A DNA stretch of 64,000 nt from Pleurocapsa sp. PCC 7319 (GCF_000332195.1 NZ_KB235922.1:3941322-4005321); one strand, 5' to 3'; numbered from the stretch's first letter, positions 1 through 10,999 are shown. Numbers and translations: made by a program. The notes: a model not told the origin generated them from the letters alone.

Positions 1-1401
<1,401 letters not shown>

Positions 1402-1463
1402 TTAGTTTTAGATTATTTTTGCTGATAAGACGCAATCATTTAGCTACTGCGTCAGTTTATGTC

Positions 1464-2015
1464 TTATTGATTTAGACTGATACTAATGCGACGAAGTTGT
1501 CCACGAAGACTGGCATCAATTACTTTTGAACCAACCTTAATTATGACTCCTCCAATCAAATCAGGGTCAATACTAGTTTTAAGCTCTACATCACGAGCAT
1601 CAGTGAATGCTTTCACTTTCTCAACCAAGTTATTTCTTTGTTCTTCATTTAGTTCTGTCGCTGAAGTCACTTCGGCTAGAACAGTTTGGTTGAGTTTGCG
1701 TAGCAAGTTGAGATACTGCTCGACAATAGACTCCAGAAAAACAATGCGTCTTTTATCGACTAATAGCATCATAAAGTTTACTAAGTAAGGGTTTGCGTCG
1801 TTACCCATTACTTGCTTCAACACTGCTTTTTTGTCTTCTCCTTTAATCACAGGATTAAGCACAAAATCTTTAAATTCTGCCGACTCTGATAAAAGAGAAC
1901 TCAAAGAACGAAAGGTTTCGCCAAACTGTTCGGTTAAGTTATTTTGCTGTGCTAAAGACATTAATGCCTGAGCATAGGGTTCGCCAATTTCACTACTGAC
2001 TAGAGTTCCACTCAT
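1464..2015 (-). CDS. atpH: F0F1 ATP synthase subunit delta
   Basis: 183 residues, the normal length for the delta (OSCP-like) subunit that joins the F1 head to the peripheral b/b' stalk. The N-terminus ([17 protein letters not shown]) and the C-terminal [25 protein letters not shown] stretch are typical of the family. The ATG at 2013-2015 is preceded by AGGAGG, and that ribosome binding site lies over the last codons and stop of atpF, whose stop is only 5 bases upstream. This suggests translational coupling of delta to b. In the cyanobacterial literature this gene is often called atpD. Confidence 0.97.
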   Translation of the reverse strand: MSGTLVSSEIGEPYAQALMSLAQQNNLTEQFGETFRSLSSLLSESAEFKDFVLNPVIKGEDKKAVLKQVMGNDANPYLVNFMMLLVDKRRIVFLESIVEQYLNLLRKLNQTVLAEVTSATELNEEQRNNLVEKVKAFTDARDVELKTSIDPDLIGGVIIKVGSKVIDASLRGQLRRISISLNQ

Positions 2016-2020
2016 AATTA

Positions 2021-2554
2021 TTAACCTCCTAATTTAGCGATGCTGTTGTCGATTAGCTTGCGTTGGGCATCGTCGTTGAGCATATTTCCCATACTAGAAC
2101 GCGCTTTCTCTAATGCCAAAGCGACAACACGCTCTCTCAACTGGGCGATCGCTTTTTCTTGTTCGGAGCTGAGGTCTTTACCAGCCATTTCTTTGAGGCG
2201 TTCTACCTCTTTTTCTCCTTGAGCCAAGATAGTTTCTCTGGCTTTTTGAGCATTAACTTCGGCATCCTGACGAATTTTAACGGCTGTTTTTTGAGCTTCC
2301 TCTAGTTTTTTCTTTTCTTCTGCTAGAGTAATTTCAGCCTGCTTTTGCTTCTGCTCTACTGCTTCAATTTGCTCAACAATTTTGGCACGTCTTTCTGCCA
2401 AAATATTACCGAGAAGGGGTTTACCGTAATAAAACAGTATCCCCACCAAAAGGGTGAGGTTGATTAGGTTAGTGTCTAAAATATCTAAGTTTAAACCAAA
2501 ACCACCTTCAACCTCTGAGTGTGCTTCTGCTAGAAATAATAAAGTCTCTATCAT
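2021..2554 (-). CDS. atpF: F0F1 ATP synthase subunit b
   Basis: 177 residues with the expected layout: a short N-terminal segment, one membrane helix around residues 28-50 ([20 protein letters not shown]), then a long charged alpha-helical stalk rich in Glu, Lys, Gln and Ala. It forms the peripheral stator with b' (next gene upstream) and binds delta (next gene downstream). The order b' - b - delta - alpha is the conserved cyanobacterial and plastid order. There are 59 bases between atpG and atpF. Confidence 0.97.
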   Translation of the reverse strand: MIETLLFLAEAHSEVEGGFGLNLDILDTNLINLTLLVGILFYYGKPLLGNILAERRAKIVEQIEAVEQKQKQAEITLAEEKKKLEEAQKTAVKIRQDAEVNAQKARETILAQGEKEVERLKEMAGKDLSSEQEKAIAQLRERVVALALEKARSSMGNMLNDDAQRKLIDNSIAKLGG

Positions 2555-2613
2555 ACCCAGATCTTGAATTCAGTTATTTTTTAAATTTAATCCCGCTATT
2601 AATCAGTTCTAAT

Positions 2614-3045
2614 TTAATTGACTAATTCTGGGTCGAGTATTTTTTCTAAGATTTGACGAGACAGAGAATCTACTTGCTGCTCTAAAGTAGTCAAAGCTGC
2701 TGCTTTTTGCTGCTCTATTTCCTGAGCTGCTTCTTCTCTTTGAGACTGAACTTCCTGTTGGGCTGCTGCTATTTTCTGCGCAGTAATTTCTTTGGCTTCT
2801 GCTTGGGCTGTTTGTACCAGATTTTGAGATTCACGACGCGCCTGGGCAATCTGTTTCTCATACTCCTTGACTATGCTTTCAGCTTCAGCTAATTTCTCTC
2901 GAGAACCGGTAGCACCACCACGAACATAATCGTCTCGTTCATCCAGCACCTTAGTTAATGGCTTATAAAATACTGCGTTTAACAGTGCTGTTAAGATTAA
3001 AAACTGCACTGCCATTAGAGGCAAAGTCGCATCAAAATCAAACAT
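2614..3045 (-). CDS. atpG: F0F1 ATP synthase subunit b'
   Basis: Second, diverged copy of subunit b, as in photosynthetic bacteria and plastids. The start chosen is ATG 3043-3045 ([16 protein letters not shown]), giving 143 residues. A longer frame begins at a TTG at 3072, but its nine extra residues (MFNPICPIK) do not look like the family, and that TTG sits against the atpE-atpG inverted repeat. One membrane helix lies at about residues 8-28, followed by a long Gln/Glu/Ala-rich helix. It pairs with atpF in the heterodimeric stalk. Confidence 0.96.
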   Translation of the reverse strand: MFDFDATLPLMAVQFLILTALLNAVFYKPLTKVLDERDDYVRGGATGSREKLAEAESIVKEYEKQIAQARRESQNLVQTAQAEAKEITAQKIAAAQQEVQSQREEAAQEIEQQKAAALTTLEQQVDSLSRQILEKILDPELVN

Positions 3046-3076
3046 TTTTATAGGGCAAATTGGATTGAACAATCAA

Positions 3077-3121
3077 ATTTGTAGAGATACCAAATTAATA
3101 TCAATTAGTATCTCTACAAAT
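3077..3121 (-). promoter_or_regulatory. Inverted repeat between atpE and atpG
   Basis: Bases 3077-3090 (ATTTGTAGAGATAC) are the exact reverse complement of 3108-3121, a perfect 14-bp stem with a 17-base loop. It begins 12 bases beyond the atpE stop codon. No run of T follows, so it is not a classical terminator. Inference: it may protect the 3' end of the atpE message or reduce read-through, which would fit the need for many c subunits per b'. Confidence 0.7.
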
Positions 3122-3132
3122 CCTAGAAAAGT

Positions 3133-3387
<255 letters not shown>

Positions 3388-3504
3388 TTAAATTTACTGA
3401 ACAAAGAACTTTAAAAAGTGGTGTGAAGCGATAAAAAAAAATCCACTTCAACATTTAGATTGAATCAATTTAGAAGCAAATTAACTAACTTCTAAACGAA
3501 CCTC

Positions 3505-4245
3505 TTAATCGTGATCTGCCAATGCCTCATGAATGTATGCTCCCGCTAGGGTAGCAAATACTAAGGCTTGAATTGCACTGGTAAATAAACCCAGTGCCAT
3601 CACTGGTAAAGGTATTAGCAATGGAACTAGAAGAACCAATACGGCAACTACTAATTCGTCAGCCAAGATATTACCAAAAAGACGGAAACTTAGAGAAAGA
3701 GGTTTGGTGAAATCTTCTAAAATTGCGATCGGAAGCAGAATAGGAGTTGGTTCAATGTAATGTTTGAAGTATCCTAATCCTTTCTTTTTCAACCCAGCGT
3801 AAAAATACGCTAAGGAAGTGAGCAACGCTAAAGCCACCGTTGTATTGATGTCATTAGTGGGGGCTGCTAGCTCGCCAGAGGGTAACTCGATCAGTTTCCA
3901 TGGCACTAACGCGCCAGACCAATTTGACACAAAAATGAATAAAAACAAAGTGCCAATAAAAGGCACCCAGGGACGATATTCTTTTTCCCCTAGCTGGTTC
4001 CTCGCCAAATCCCGAATAAATTCTAGGGCAAACTCCATAAAATTCTGGATGCCACTAGGAATCCTCTGGATATTCTGAGTTGCAGCCAAAGAAGCTATTA
4101 CTAACAGACCTATTACTATCCAGGAATTGAGAAAAACCTGTCCATGAACTGTGAAGTTGCCAATTTTCCAGAGAAAATGTTCTCCAACTTCTAATTCTGC
4201 CAGGGTGAAAATATTTAGAAAAGTCAAAGCACCTAGAATTTCCAT
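3505..4245 (-). CDS. atpB: F0F1 ATP synthase subunit a
   Basis: 246 residues, the usual length. The polytopic membrane protein holds the proton half-channels that face the c ring. The conserved C-terminal helices are visible: [21 protein letters not shown] contains the essential arginine, and [21 protein letters not shown] ends the protein. ATG start at 4243-4245. It is called atpI in the cyanobacterial nomenclature. It lies 65 bases downstream of atp1. Confidence 0.97.
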   Translation of the reverse strand: MEILGALTFLNIFTLAELEVGEHFLWKIGNFTVHGQVFLNSWIVIGLLVIASLAATQNIQRIPSGIQNFMEFALEFIRDLARNQLGEKEYRPWVPFIGTLFLFIFVSNWSGALVPWKLIELPSGELAAPTNDINTTVALALLTSLAYFYAGLKKKGLGYFKHYIEPTPILLPIAILEDFTKPLSLSFRLFGNILADELVVAVLVLLVPLLIPLPVMALGLFTSAIQALVFATLAGAYIHEALADHD

Positions 4246-4310
4246 ATGCCTAGATTGAGCAAAACATTAAATAAAAATCATTCTTGTAGTTTCATTAAAA
4301 ATTGCTTACT

Positions 4311-4793
4311 TTAAGCGTCATTGTCTATTTTTTCTGGCGACCAAATGATTGACTGCACAGTATAGATAATGATTGCTGGCTTATAAGTCAGAAATCCAAG
4401 AAAGATAGGAAGAATGTGCAATTGTTGCCATTTACTAGCGACAATTATGAGAATGACAAAAAGTCCTAACCCCTTAGCACCGAGACGTTGTTCTGGTTGA
4501 CCTAGGCGTTCAACCTCCTTCGCTAACATTCTCAGATACACTAGTCCCACACTGGCACCTAATAAATAGTTAAGAGCAGTGTTCAGCGAGCCAAAATACC
4601 ACACAGGAACAAAAATTATTCCCATTAATGCCAGAGTAGTCAACAACAACATTTGTTGTAGCTGATAATATTCCGCCATTGGGTCATGGTTCTCTAAAGA
4701 ATTAGAATCATGGGGAGTAAAATGCTCATCTTGTGCTAGTGATGGTTCTGGAGATTGATTAGACAAAGTTACGCTACTCGACTGCTGACCCAT
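4311..4793 (-). CDS. atp1: ATP synthase protein I (Atp1/AtpI-like)
   Basis: First gene of the atp operon in cyanobacteria, encoding a small hydrophobic protein thought to help assembly of the c ring or F0. Four hydrophobic segments are visible after [10 protein letters not shown], and a conserved KEVERLG motif lies between helices. The frame can be extended to a TTG at 4850, but ATG 4791-4793 (MGQQSSSV) is preferred; a later ATG at MAEYY is also possible because family members are usually about 120-130 residues. The N-terminal 50 residues are polar and low complexity. Confidence 0.85.
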   Translation of the reverse strand: MGQQSSSVTLSNQSPEPSLAQDEHFTPHDSNSLENHDPMAEYYQLQQMLLLTTLALMGIIFVPVWYFGSLNTALNYLLGASVGLVYLRMLAKEVERLGQPEQRLGAKGLGLFVILIIVASKWQQLHILPIFLGFLTYKPAIIIYTVQSIIWSPEKIDNDA

Positions 4794-5108
4794 TCTTTGA
4801 TTTTGGTTACTGAAACTAGATTTTTTCCTGCATAAAGCAGTAATTTTCAAGTAATTATACTTGTCTTATCAGACAAATATTTAACCCCGTAAAGCGAGCT
4901 GTCTACTAAGGCATTACTTGGCAACGCTACGAACCAGGTAGCAATGCTTCTAATTCCCAGTCCTCAGCGATCATATCACGGTATTGTTACCAATTATTAA
5001 AAATTTCTAAATGAACAATTTAATTAAATTCCCAGTAAACTTTTAGAGCTGAAATGGGTTCCCAATACAGTCAAAGCGATCGCAATTATCTAAGATCAAA
5101 AAGTTCAT

Positions 5109-6320
5109 TTACTCTTGGGGACTTAAGATGATTAACTGTCGCTCAAGAAGAGTTCTTACTCCTGCTAAATCTAACTGACAAGAAGCTAGTATCTCCTTAA
5201 CACTCAACCTTTGTGCTTCATTTTTGGCGCAAGCCAGCATGAATTCATATTCATCATCAGACAAATTTACCATCTGATATTCAAAATTGAGGAAGTTTTG
5301 ACTAGGAAAACCCTGCATACAGGGATAGCATTCGGGAATTGCCTGACCTAAAACATGATCATCAGACCAATCTTCTTTATTCAGTGGTGGTTTAGCTAGA
5401 AAAAATTCGTAGTGTGTCAAGTTGGGATCGAGTAGTTCAATTAAGCGATATAATTCGCGATCGCTTAAGTTTTTCGCTCTGGACATTAACTCGGAAGACT
5501 CACCCACCAGACGGTCTAACTGCCAATATTGAGGATTAGAAAAACCAACAAAATCTAACCCTGAAGCATCAATTAAGCCAAACAAAGTTGACACATTGTA
5601 ATCGATTTCCTGGGGATGAACATACATATCGGCAAAAGCTTCATCGCGATGATTTTCTAATGCCCATCTTTCTTTTTCTTGTTTAAGAATTCGATTATTT
5701 TCAGGAAGATTAGCAAAAATTTCCCGACCAACTTTCACCCCATCCCGATAGTCCCCTCGTTTTTCTCCTTGAAGGAGGGCGATCGCTTTTTGCATCAGAC
5801 TAATTTCCCAACGTCCTAATTCGGCATAAACAAAAATATGCAGAATGCCTCCTGGCTTCAATTTTTTGGCTAATGCCTGGATGCCCTTCTCCGGTTCAGG
5901 CAAATGATGCAACACTCCCACACAGTTAATAAAATCAAACTCTCCTTCCAATTGCGTCGCTTCTTCCAGCTTGAGGTTGAAAAACTGAACGGGTTTTGCG
6001 TGTTTGGCAATTACTCCCGAACGATTACAACGTTCCTCCGCAACTTCTAAAGCCTTTTCACTGAGATCGATCGCAATCACTTCGGCTTGAGGGTTTTGAT
6101 GAATAAGATAGTCAGTACCTGAACCTGTGCCACAACCCGCATCTAAAATGCGAATATCTTGGGTAGGGGGTTTCATTCCCGTACAGAAACTATAAGCTGC
6201 TGTCCAACTCCATCGCCAATTGTATCCAGGAGGTTCGAGATCCGAAAGAGGATCTGGAGGAAAAGGATAAGTATTGTACAGGTTGGCAACAGCCTGATTA
6301 ATTGCTTGTGAATCGGACAT
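5109..6320 (-). CDS. Class I SAM-dependent methyltransferase
   Basis: 403 residues. An N-terminal YNTYPFPPDPL stretch is followed by a Rossmann-type methyltransferase core: motif I ILDAGCGTGSGTDYL near residue 58, an acidic motif II (VIAIDLSEKALEVAEER), and FDFINCVGVLHHLPEPEKGI as motif III/IV. The C-terminal 200 residues have no family I can name; they include the residues CYPCMQGF and a leucine-rich end. Substrate unknown: small molecule, lipid or protein are all possible. It is transcribed away from the neighbouring toxin-antitoxin genes. Spacer 4851-5108 holds a short TTGTCT/AGACAA hairpin at 4861-4876 and a HIP1 site, nothing else recognisable. Confidence 0.85.
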   Translation of the reverse strand: MSDSQAINQAVANLYNTYPFPPDPLSDLEPPGYNWRWSWTAAYSFCTGMKPPTQDIRILDAGCGTGSGTDYLIHQNPQAEVIAIDLSEKALEVAEERCNRSGVIAKHAKPVQFFNLKLEEATQLEGEFDFINCVGVLHHLPEPEKGIQALAKKLKPGGILHIFVYAELGRWEISLMQKAIALLQGEKRGDYRDGVKVGREIFANLPENNRILKQEKERWALENHRDEAFADMYVHPQEIDYNVSTLFGLIDASGLDFVGFSNPQYWQLDRLVGESSELMSRAKNLSDRELYRLIELLDPNLTHYEFFLAKPPLNKEDWSDDHVLGQAIPECYPCMQGFPSQNFLNFEYQMVNLSDDEYEFMLACAKNEAQRLSVKEILASCQLDLAGVRTLLERQLIILSPQE

Positions 6321-6426
6321 ATTTTTAAAGGATGAAGGATCGAAACAAAAAAATAAAGAGGGTGAATAGCTCAGTTTTTTATAATGTTAAACTCAAGGTA
6401 AATACAATGTAATTACTTACTATAAA

Positions 6427-6672
6427 ATGAAAATAGACATTATCAAAATTGGTAACTCTCAAGGAATCAGAATTCCTAAGACAATTATGGAACAATGTGG
6501 GTTCACAGATTCAATTGAGATGGAAATTAAAGATGGTAGTTTGGTATTGAGTCCTCATAAGGTAAGAGAAGGATGGTTAGAATCTTTTCAAGAGATGGCG
6601 GCTAATGGAGATGATAAATTATTAATCGATGATGTTATTCCCACAGAATATGACCAGGAGTGGGAATGGTAA
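6427..6672 (+). CDS. mazE: MazE-like antitoxin (AbrB/SpoVT fold)
   Basis: 81 residues. The first 45 residues (MKIDIIKIGNSQGIRIPKTI...) match the swapped-hairpin DNA-binding fold of MazE/AbrB proteins, and the acidic C-terminus (DDKLLIDDVIPTEYDQEWEW) is the part that normally threads over the toxin. It overlaps the following mazF-like gene, the usual translationally coupled arrangement. The pair probably autoregulates; a promoter should lie in 6321-6426, which is AT-rich. Confidence 0.92.
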   Translation: MKIDIIKIGNSQGIRIPKTIMEQCGFTDSIEMEIKDGSLVLSPHKVREGWLESFQEMAANGDDKLLIDDVIPTEYDQEWEW

Positions 6673-6986
6673 ACAGGGGAGAAGTCTATCTAGTTAATTT
6701 AGACCCTACAATCGGTTCGGAAGTAAAAAAAACTCGTCCCTGTATAATCGTTTCTCCTGATGAAATGAATAAGTATATTCGCACGATAGTTATTGCACCA
6801 ATGACTACTAGACGAAGAGACTATAAAAGTCGAGTGGCAATAAATTTCAAGGGCAAGCAGGGACAAGTAATGCTCGATCAAATTAGAACTATTGATAAGA
6901 AACGTTTGATAACAAAATTAGGAACATTATCAGTTAAAGAGATAAAAGCAGTAATGTCTGTTTTACAAGAAATGTTTACCTATTGA
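6666..6986 (+). CDS. mazF: MazF/PemK-family mRNA interferase toxin
   Basis: 106 residues from ATG 6666-6668; a GTG six bases earlier is in frame but less likely. Family hallmarks are the N-terminal RGEVYLVNLDPTIGSEVKKTRPCIIVSPD, the basic central strand RDYKSRVAINFKG and QVMLDQIRTIDKKRL. MazF toxins cleave single-stranded mRNA at short sequences. No disruption is visible, so together with mazE this looks like an intact type II module. The start codon overlaps the mazE stop (ATGGTAA). Confidence 0.94.
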   Translation: MVNRGEVYLVNLDPTIGSEVKKTRPCIIVSPDEMNKYIRTIVIAPMTTRRRDYKSRVAINFKGKQGQVMLDQIRTIDKKRLITKLGTLSVKEIKAVMSVLQEMFTY

Positions 6987-7068
6987 TCGTGTCTACGGCA
7001 AATTAAATCCCCTTGCCTAATTTCCAGATTTATGATGAATAAAGTTGAACAATGAGGATTTGAACTAG

Positions 7069-7260
7069 ATGCGTTACAAAGTAAAACTTAAAAAAAGCGA
7101 AGAGGGATATGCTGTGTGGTGTCCTGGTTTGCCTGGATGTTGGTCACAAGGACAAACTGAAGCAGAAGCTTTGGATAATATCAAAGATGCGATCGCAACT
7201 TACTTAGAAACAGTCGAAGAAATCACTCAAGATGCTGATTCTCGCTATTTATCTTTGTAA
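7069..7260 (+). CDS. HicB-like (UPF0150) protein, orphan
   Basis: 63 residues with the HicB core: MRYKVKLKKSEEGYAVWCPGLPGCWSQG followed by EAEALDNIKDAIATYLE. HicB proteins form a partial RNase H-like fold and neutralise HicA RNases. No HicA-sized reading frame is present on either side (82 bases upstream, 105 downstream), and there is no C-terminal DNA-binding domain, so it is an orphan here. It may act on a HicA elsewhere or have another role. Confidence 0.85.
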   Translation: MRYKVKLKKSEEGYAVWCPGLPGCWSQGQTEAEALDNIKDAIATYLETVEEITQDADSRYLSL

Positions 7261-7365
7261 ATTTTGCTTAACAATTAAACATAGTGATACAAATCACGTA
7301 ATTTTTCGTATAAGTTAATTTGGGAAAACGGGAACGCTATTTATATCAGTTAGCCGACTAGATAT

Positions 7366-10071
7366 ATGGTAGCTACTCCCCAAAGTCTCAACGAATTTGT
7401 CAACTTCCGCTTGCAATACATTTCAGGCAAAGAACGAAGTCAAGCGCAGGTATTTTTAGATAAATTTTTTCAGGCTTTTGGACATCAGGGGGCATTACAG
7501 GCTGGTGCAGAATATGAAGTTGCCATCAAAAAGGGCAGCAAGAAAGGTAAAACAGGTTTTGCGGATTTAGTTTGGAAACCCCGTGTCTTGATTGAGATGA
7601 AGAAGCAGGGGGAAGATTTAGGCAAACATTACCGACAGGCTTTTAATTACTGGACGAGAATAGTTCCTAATCGTCCGCGCTACGTAATGCTGTGTAATTT
7701 CGATCAGTTTTGGATCTACGATTTCAACAATCAAGTAGATGAACCTGTAGATGTAGTTACTCTACAGCAATTACCTGAAAGATATTCGGCATTTGGCTTT
7801 ATGGGGGTAGAGGAGAAAAACCCCATTTTCCAAAACAATCAGGTAGAGGTTACTAAAGAAACTGCCCGTAAAATGGGCGAACTATGTGAAATTCTTAAAC
7901 AAAGAGGCGAAAAAGAAGGTTTTAGTATTCTTGCAGCCCAAAGATTGGTATTACAATGTGTCTTGGCTATGTTCGCTGAAGATCGCGGATTATTACCAGC
8001 CAATATGTTTATTAGCTGTATTCAAGATTGTTTGCAAGGTCAAAGTTCCTATGATGTATTGGGTGGACTGTTTGAGCAAATGAATCGACCTGGAATTACT
8101 CCAGCAGGTAGATACAAAGGTGTAGATTATTTTAATGGTGGTTTGTTTGCCACAATAAATCCCATTGAATTAACTAAGGAAGAATTAAACTATCTCGATG
8201 CAGCAGCGCGGGAAAATTGGCAACAGGTTCGCCCTGCAATTTTCGGTAATATTTTTGAGGGCACGGCAAATCAAGAAGAACGTCATGCTTACGGGATGCA
8301 CTTCACTTCCGAAGCGGACATTATGAAAATCGTTAAACCGACGATTAGTAATTACTGGGATGACAAAATTGAGGCTGCTAATACCATTGCCGAATTAAAT
8401 TCTTTACAGCTAGAACTGCAAAACTATCGCGTCCTCGATCCTGCCTGTGGTTCGGGAAATTTCTTATATCTGGCGTATCAGGAGTTAAAAGAAATTGAAA
8501 AGTTACTACTCGATAAAATAGCTTCTCGTCGTAGATCCGAAGCTGGTAAACAACAAGTACAGATGGGTTTAGTTACCCCGTTGCAATTTTACGGCATGGA
8601 TATAAATCCTTTTGCAGTAGAGTTGGCAAAAGTAACTTTAACTATTGCTAAAAAAGTCGCGATCGACAAGTTAAATTTAACTGAAAAAGAATTACCCCTC
8701 GACACTTTAGATAACAACATCGTCTGCAAAGATGCCCTCTTCACTCCCTGGCAAAAAGCTGACGCAATTATTGGCAATCCTCCTTTTTTAGGTGGTAAAC
8801 ACATGAGGTTAAATTTGGGCGATGAATATGTAGAAAAGGTATTTAAACATTTTCCTGATGTTAAAGATTCAGTCGATTTTTGTAGCTATTGGTTTCGCTT
8901 AGCACAAGATAACATTAGGGAAATAGGTAGGGTTGGTTTGGTTGGCACTAATTCTATTAGTCAGGGTAAAAGCCGTAAAGCAACTTTAGATTACGTGACT
9001 GATAACGGTGGACATATTCATGAAGCAATTTCTACTCAACCTTGGTCGGGTGAAGCAAAAGTTCACGTCAGTATTGTTAATTGGAGTTTGGAAAAACCAC
9101 AGCAGTATTTTTTAGATGATAAGCCAGTTAGTTTGATTAATTCCTCTCTACAGCCTCATATTGACGTTTCTGGTGCAAAAACTTTACGGGCTAATTACAA
9201 TAAATGCTTCCAGGGTGTAAGTCCAGTCGGCAAAGATTTTATTATTAGCAAAAAGCAAGTTGAAGAATGGATTGCAGAAGATAGTAAAAACGAGCAGGTT
9301 TTGAAACTATTTTCTATGGGTCATAATTTAGCTCAAAATATCAATGGAAAACCCGACAGATGGATTATAGATTTTGCCAATATGTCATTAGAGGATGCTA
9401 GCGATTATCAATTGCCTTTTGAACATATAAAAACTTATGTAAAACCTGAGCGAGATAAAAATCGTAGCAAACTTAGAAGGTTAAATTGGTGGAAACATGG
9501 GGTAAATGCTTTAAAAATGAGAGAAGTGATCGCACCTTTATCCTATTACTTTACATTACCAAGAGTTTCTAAGTGGGCTGTATTTATTCCTGCGCCTTTT
9601 AATTGGCTACCAGGTGATTTGAATGTTGTAGTTGCTTCAGATGACTACTATATTTTAGGTATTTTAAATTCAAAGATTCATCGCCTGTGGGTACAAGCAC
9701 AAAGTTCTACTTTGAAAGGTGACACAAGATATACAAATACAACTTGCTTTGAAACTTTTCCTTTTCCGCAAACGCCGAGTCAAAAAACAGTGCAACAGAT
9801 CCGCGATAAAGCTGTTGAACTTCACGAATATAGAACGCAACAAATGGAACAAAAACAATGGGGGATTACGCAACTTTATAATGAATACTTTAATGAACCA
9901 GCCAGTAAACTTTATCAGCTACATCAGCAACTAGATAAATTAGTTTTGCAAGCTTATAATTTTAAAGCAAATGATGACATTTTAGTCAAACTTTTAGCTT
10001 TAAATTTTGAATTAGCAGAGAAAGAAAAGCAAGGAGAAAAAGTTATTGGCGCTGAATCTCCTGAGCAATAG
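7366..10071 (+). CDS. MmeI-like type IIL restriction-modification fusion enzyme
   Basis: 901 residues, the size of single-chain MmeI-type enzymes. The N-terminal PD-(D/E)XK nuclease has Asp67, then nine residues, then Glu77-Met-Lys79, the same spacing as in MmeI. A helical connector follows. The gamma-class N6-adenine methyltransferase domain has motif I LDPACGSG at residues 357-364 and motif IV NPPF at 471-474. The region from about 600 to 870 should be the target recognition domain. Such enzymes use one recognition domain for both cutting and protective methylation, usually of one strand only. No frameshift or missing key residue is seen, so it looks active. It lies among toxin-antitoxin genes, which suggests an acquired defence island. 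Confidence 0.93.
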   Translation: MVATPQSLNEFVNFRLQYISGKERSQAQVFLDKFFQAFGHQGALQAGAEYEVAIKKGSKKGKTGFADLVWKPRVLIEMKKQGEDLGKHYRQAFNYWTRIVPNRPRYVMLCNFDQFWIYDFNNQVDEPVDVVTLQQLPERYSAFGFMGVEEKNPIFQNNQVEVTKETARKMGELCEILKQRGEKEGFSILAAQRLVLQCVLAMFAEDRGLLPANMFISCIQDCLQGQSSYDVLGGLFEQMNRPGITPAGRYKGVDYFNGGLFATINPIELTKEELNYLDAAARENWQQVRPAIFGNIFEGTANQEERHAYGMHFTSEADIMKIVKPTISNYWDDKIEAANTIAELNSLQLELQNYRVLDPACGSGNFLYLAYQELKEIEKLLLDKIASRRRSEAGKQQVQMGLVTPLQFYGMDINPFAVELAKVTLTIAKKVAIDKLNLTEKELPLDTLDNNIVCKDALFTPWQKADAIIGNPPFLGGKHMRLNLGDEYVEKVFKHFPDVKDSVDFCSYWFRLAQDNIREIGRVGLVGTNSISQGKSRKATLDYVTDNGGHIHEAISTQPWSGEAKVHVSIVNWSLEKPQQYFLDDKPVSLINSSLQPHIDVSGAKTLRANYNKCFQGVSPVGKDFIISKKQVEEWIAEDSKNEQVLKLFSMGHNLAQNINGKPDRWIIDFANMSLEDASDYQLPFEHIKTYVKPERDKNRSKLRRLNWWKHGVNALKMREVIAPLSYYFTLPRVSKWAVFIPAPFNWLPGDLNVVVASDDYYILGILNSKIHRLWVQAQSSTLKGDTRYTNTTCFETFPFPQTPSQKTVQQIRDKAVELHEYRTQQMEQKQWGITQLYNEYFNEPASKLYQLHQQLDKLVLQAYNFKANDDILVKLLALNFELAEKEKQGEKVIGAESPEQ

Positions 10072-10488
10072 TTACTGCGCTTTTCAAATAAGTAGACTAC
10101 AACAATCAAATATTAAAACGGCTTTTAGCTAATAGCTGATAGCTGATAGCTAAAAGCTACGAAATAGTTAATTTACAACAGAGTCTATTCAACTGAAAAC
10201 GGCTGTAAATTAGATAGATTAAGATCGATAAAATATGCTTGATGTGAATTAAAAATACTTAATTTATAATCTGTTTGATTGTCAATTCATTCTTGAAAAT
10301 CATAATTTGTTTACTGGGGGATTAACCCCCCAGACCCCCCATTGGGGACGTTACGACCTCCCCAAACCCCTGCCGTAACTAAAGCTAAGTTTAGATATCT
10401 GCCTGATTAGCTAATTTTTGCTCAAAAATAACAAATTTAATTCACATTAAACCTAAAATGTAATTAGATATAAAACTTCTAGATATTT
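10072..10488. other. Spacer with GC-rich hairpin
   Basis: No gene is seen in this 417-base spacer. Besides the heptamer array it contains a block at 10315-10375 with runs of G and C that stand out from the AT-rich surroundings; TGGGGG (10315-10320) can pair with CCCCCA (10327-10332). Its function is unknown. Confidence 0.6.
10127..10158. repeat. Heptanucleotide tandem repeat (AGCTRAT family) forming a hairpin
   Basis: Four consecutive 7-base units (AGCTAAT, AGCTGAT, AGCTGAT, AGCTAAA) and a partial fifth. Bases 10121-10131 are the exact reverse complement of 10147-10157, so the array folds into an 11-bp stem. It begins 50 bases after the stop of the MmeI-like gene and may stop its transcript, though no T run follows. 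The same family occurs at 25876-25910. Confidence 0.75.
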
Positions 10489-10721
10489 ATGAAATTTAAA
10501 GCAATACAGATTCATTCTGTATTTCAACAAGCGATCGCTACAGTAGAAGCCTTGTCTATAGAAGATCAAACTATTCTCATAGAAATCATCCAAAATCGCT
10601 TAAGGCAAAAAAACGCGAGCAACTAAAACAGGAAATTGAAGATGTAAGACAAGAATATAGAGAAGAACAAGTTAAATTTGGTTCTGTCGAAGATTTTTTA
10701 GCAGAGTTGGATCGAGAATGA
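10489..10721 (+). pseudogene. Antitoxin of a RelE-type pair, frameshifted in an A7 run
   Basis: From ATG 10489 the frame reads MKFKAIQIHSVFQQAI and then stops at TAA 10624-10626 (45 residues). One base back, the reading frame continues from the A7 run at 10607-10613 as REQLKQEIEDVRQEYREEQV and FGSVEDFLAELDRE, ending at TGA 10719-10721 and overlapping the toxin ATG. The combined product is a typical cyanobacterial small antitoxin of about 77 residues. The junction is A-AAA-AAC (10608-10614) in the zero frame, a canonical -1 slippery heptamer, so programmed slippage is formally possible. A simple one-base deletion is the plainer reading, because the partner toxin is also broken. Confidence 0.8.
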
Positions 10722-10999
10722 AGATCGCTTGGACTCCTAAATCTTTACGCTCTTTTAAGCGTTTAGTCCGTAAGAATCCCCAACTACGTATTGCGATCGC
10801 CAAAACTCTCAAGCAACTTGAAAATGATTGTTATCACCCTAATCTTCGCACTCACAAGTTAACGGGAAATTTAGCAGATGTTTGGTCTTGTTCGATTGAT
10901 TATTAATATCGAATTTTGTTTGAGTTTATCAAAAAGTCTAAAACTGAAGAAACTGCGATTTTGTTGCTTAATTTAGGCTCTCATGACGAAGTTTATTAG
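10718..10999 (+). pseudogene. RelE/StbE-family toxin with in-frame stop
   Basis: Starts at ATG 10718, overlapping the antitoxin stop. The first 62 codons read MKIAWTPKSLRSFKRLVRKN ... LADVWSCSIDY, then TAA at 10904-10906. Without a frame change the next 30 codons read YRILFEFIKKSKTEETAILL and LNLGSHDEVY and end at TAG 10997-10999. That is the expected C-terminus of RelE/YafQ-like mRNA interferases. The loss of the C-terminal strand probably inactivates the toxin. Confidence 0.85.

Noticed and set aside
3416-3448. Weak inverted repeat (AAGTGG/CCACTT) upstream of atpE
   Set aside because: Only 6 bp with a 21-base loop in AT-rich DNA; not distinguishable from chance.
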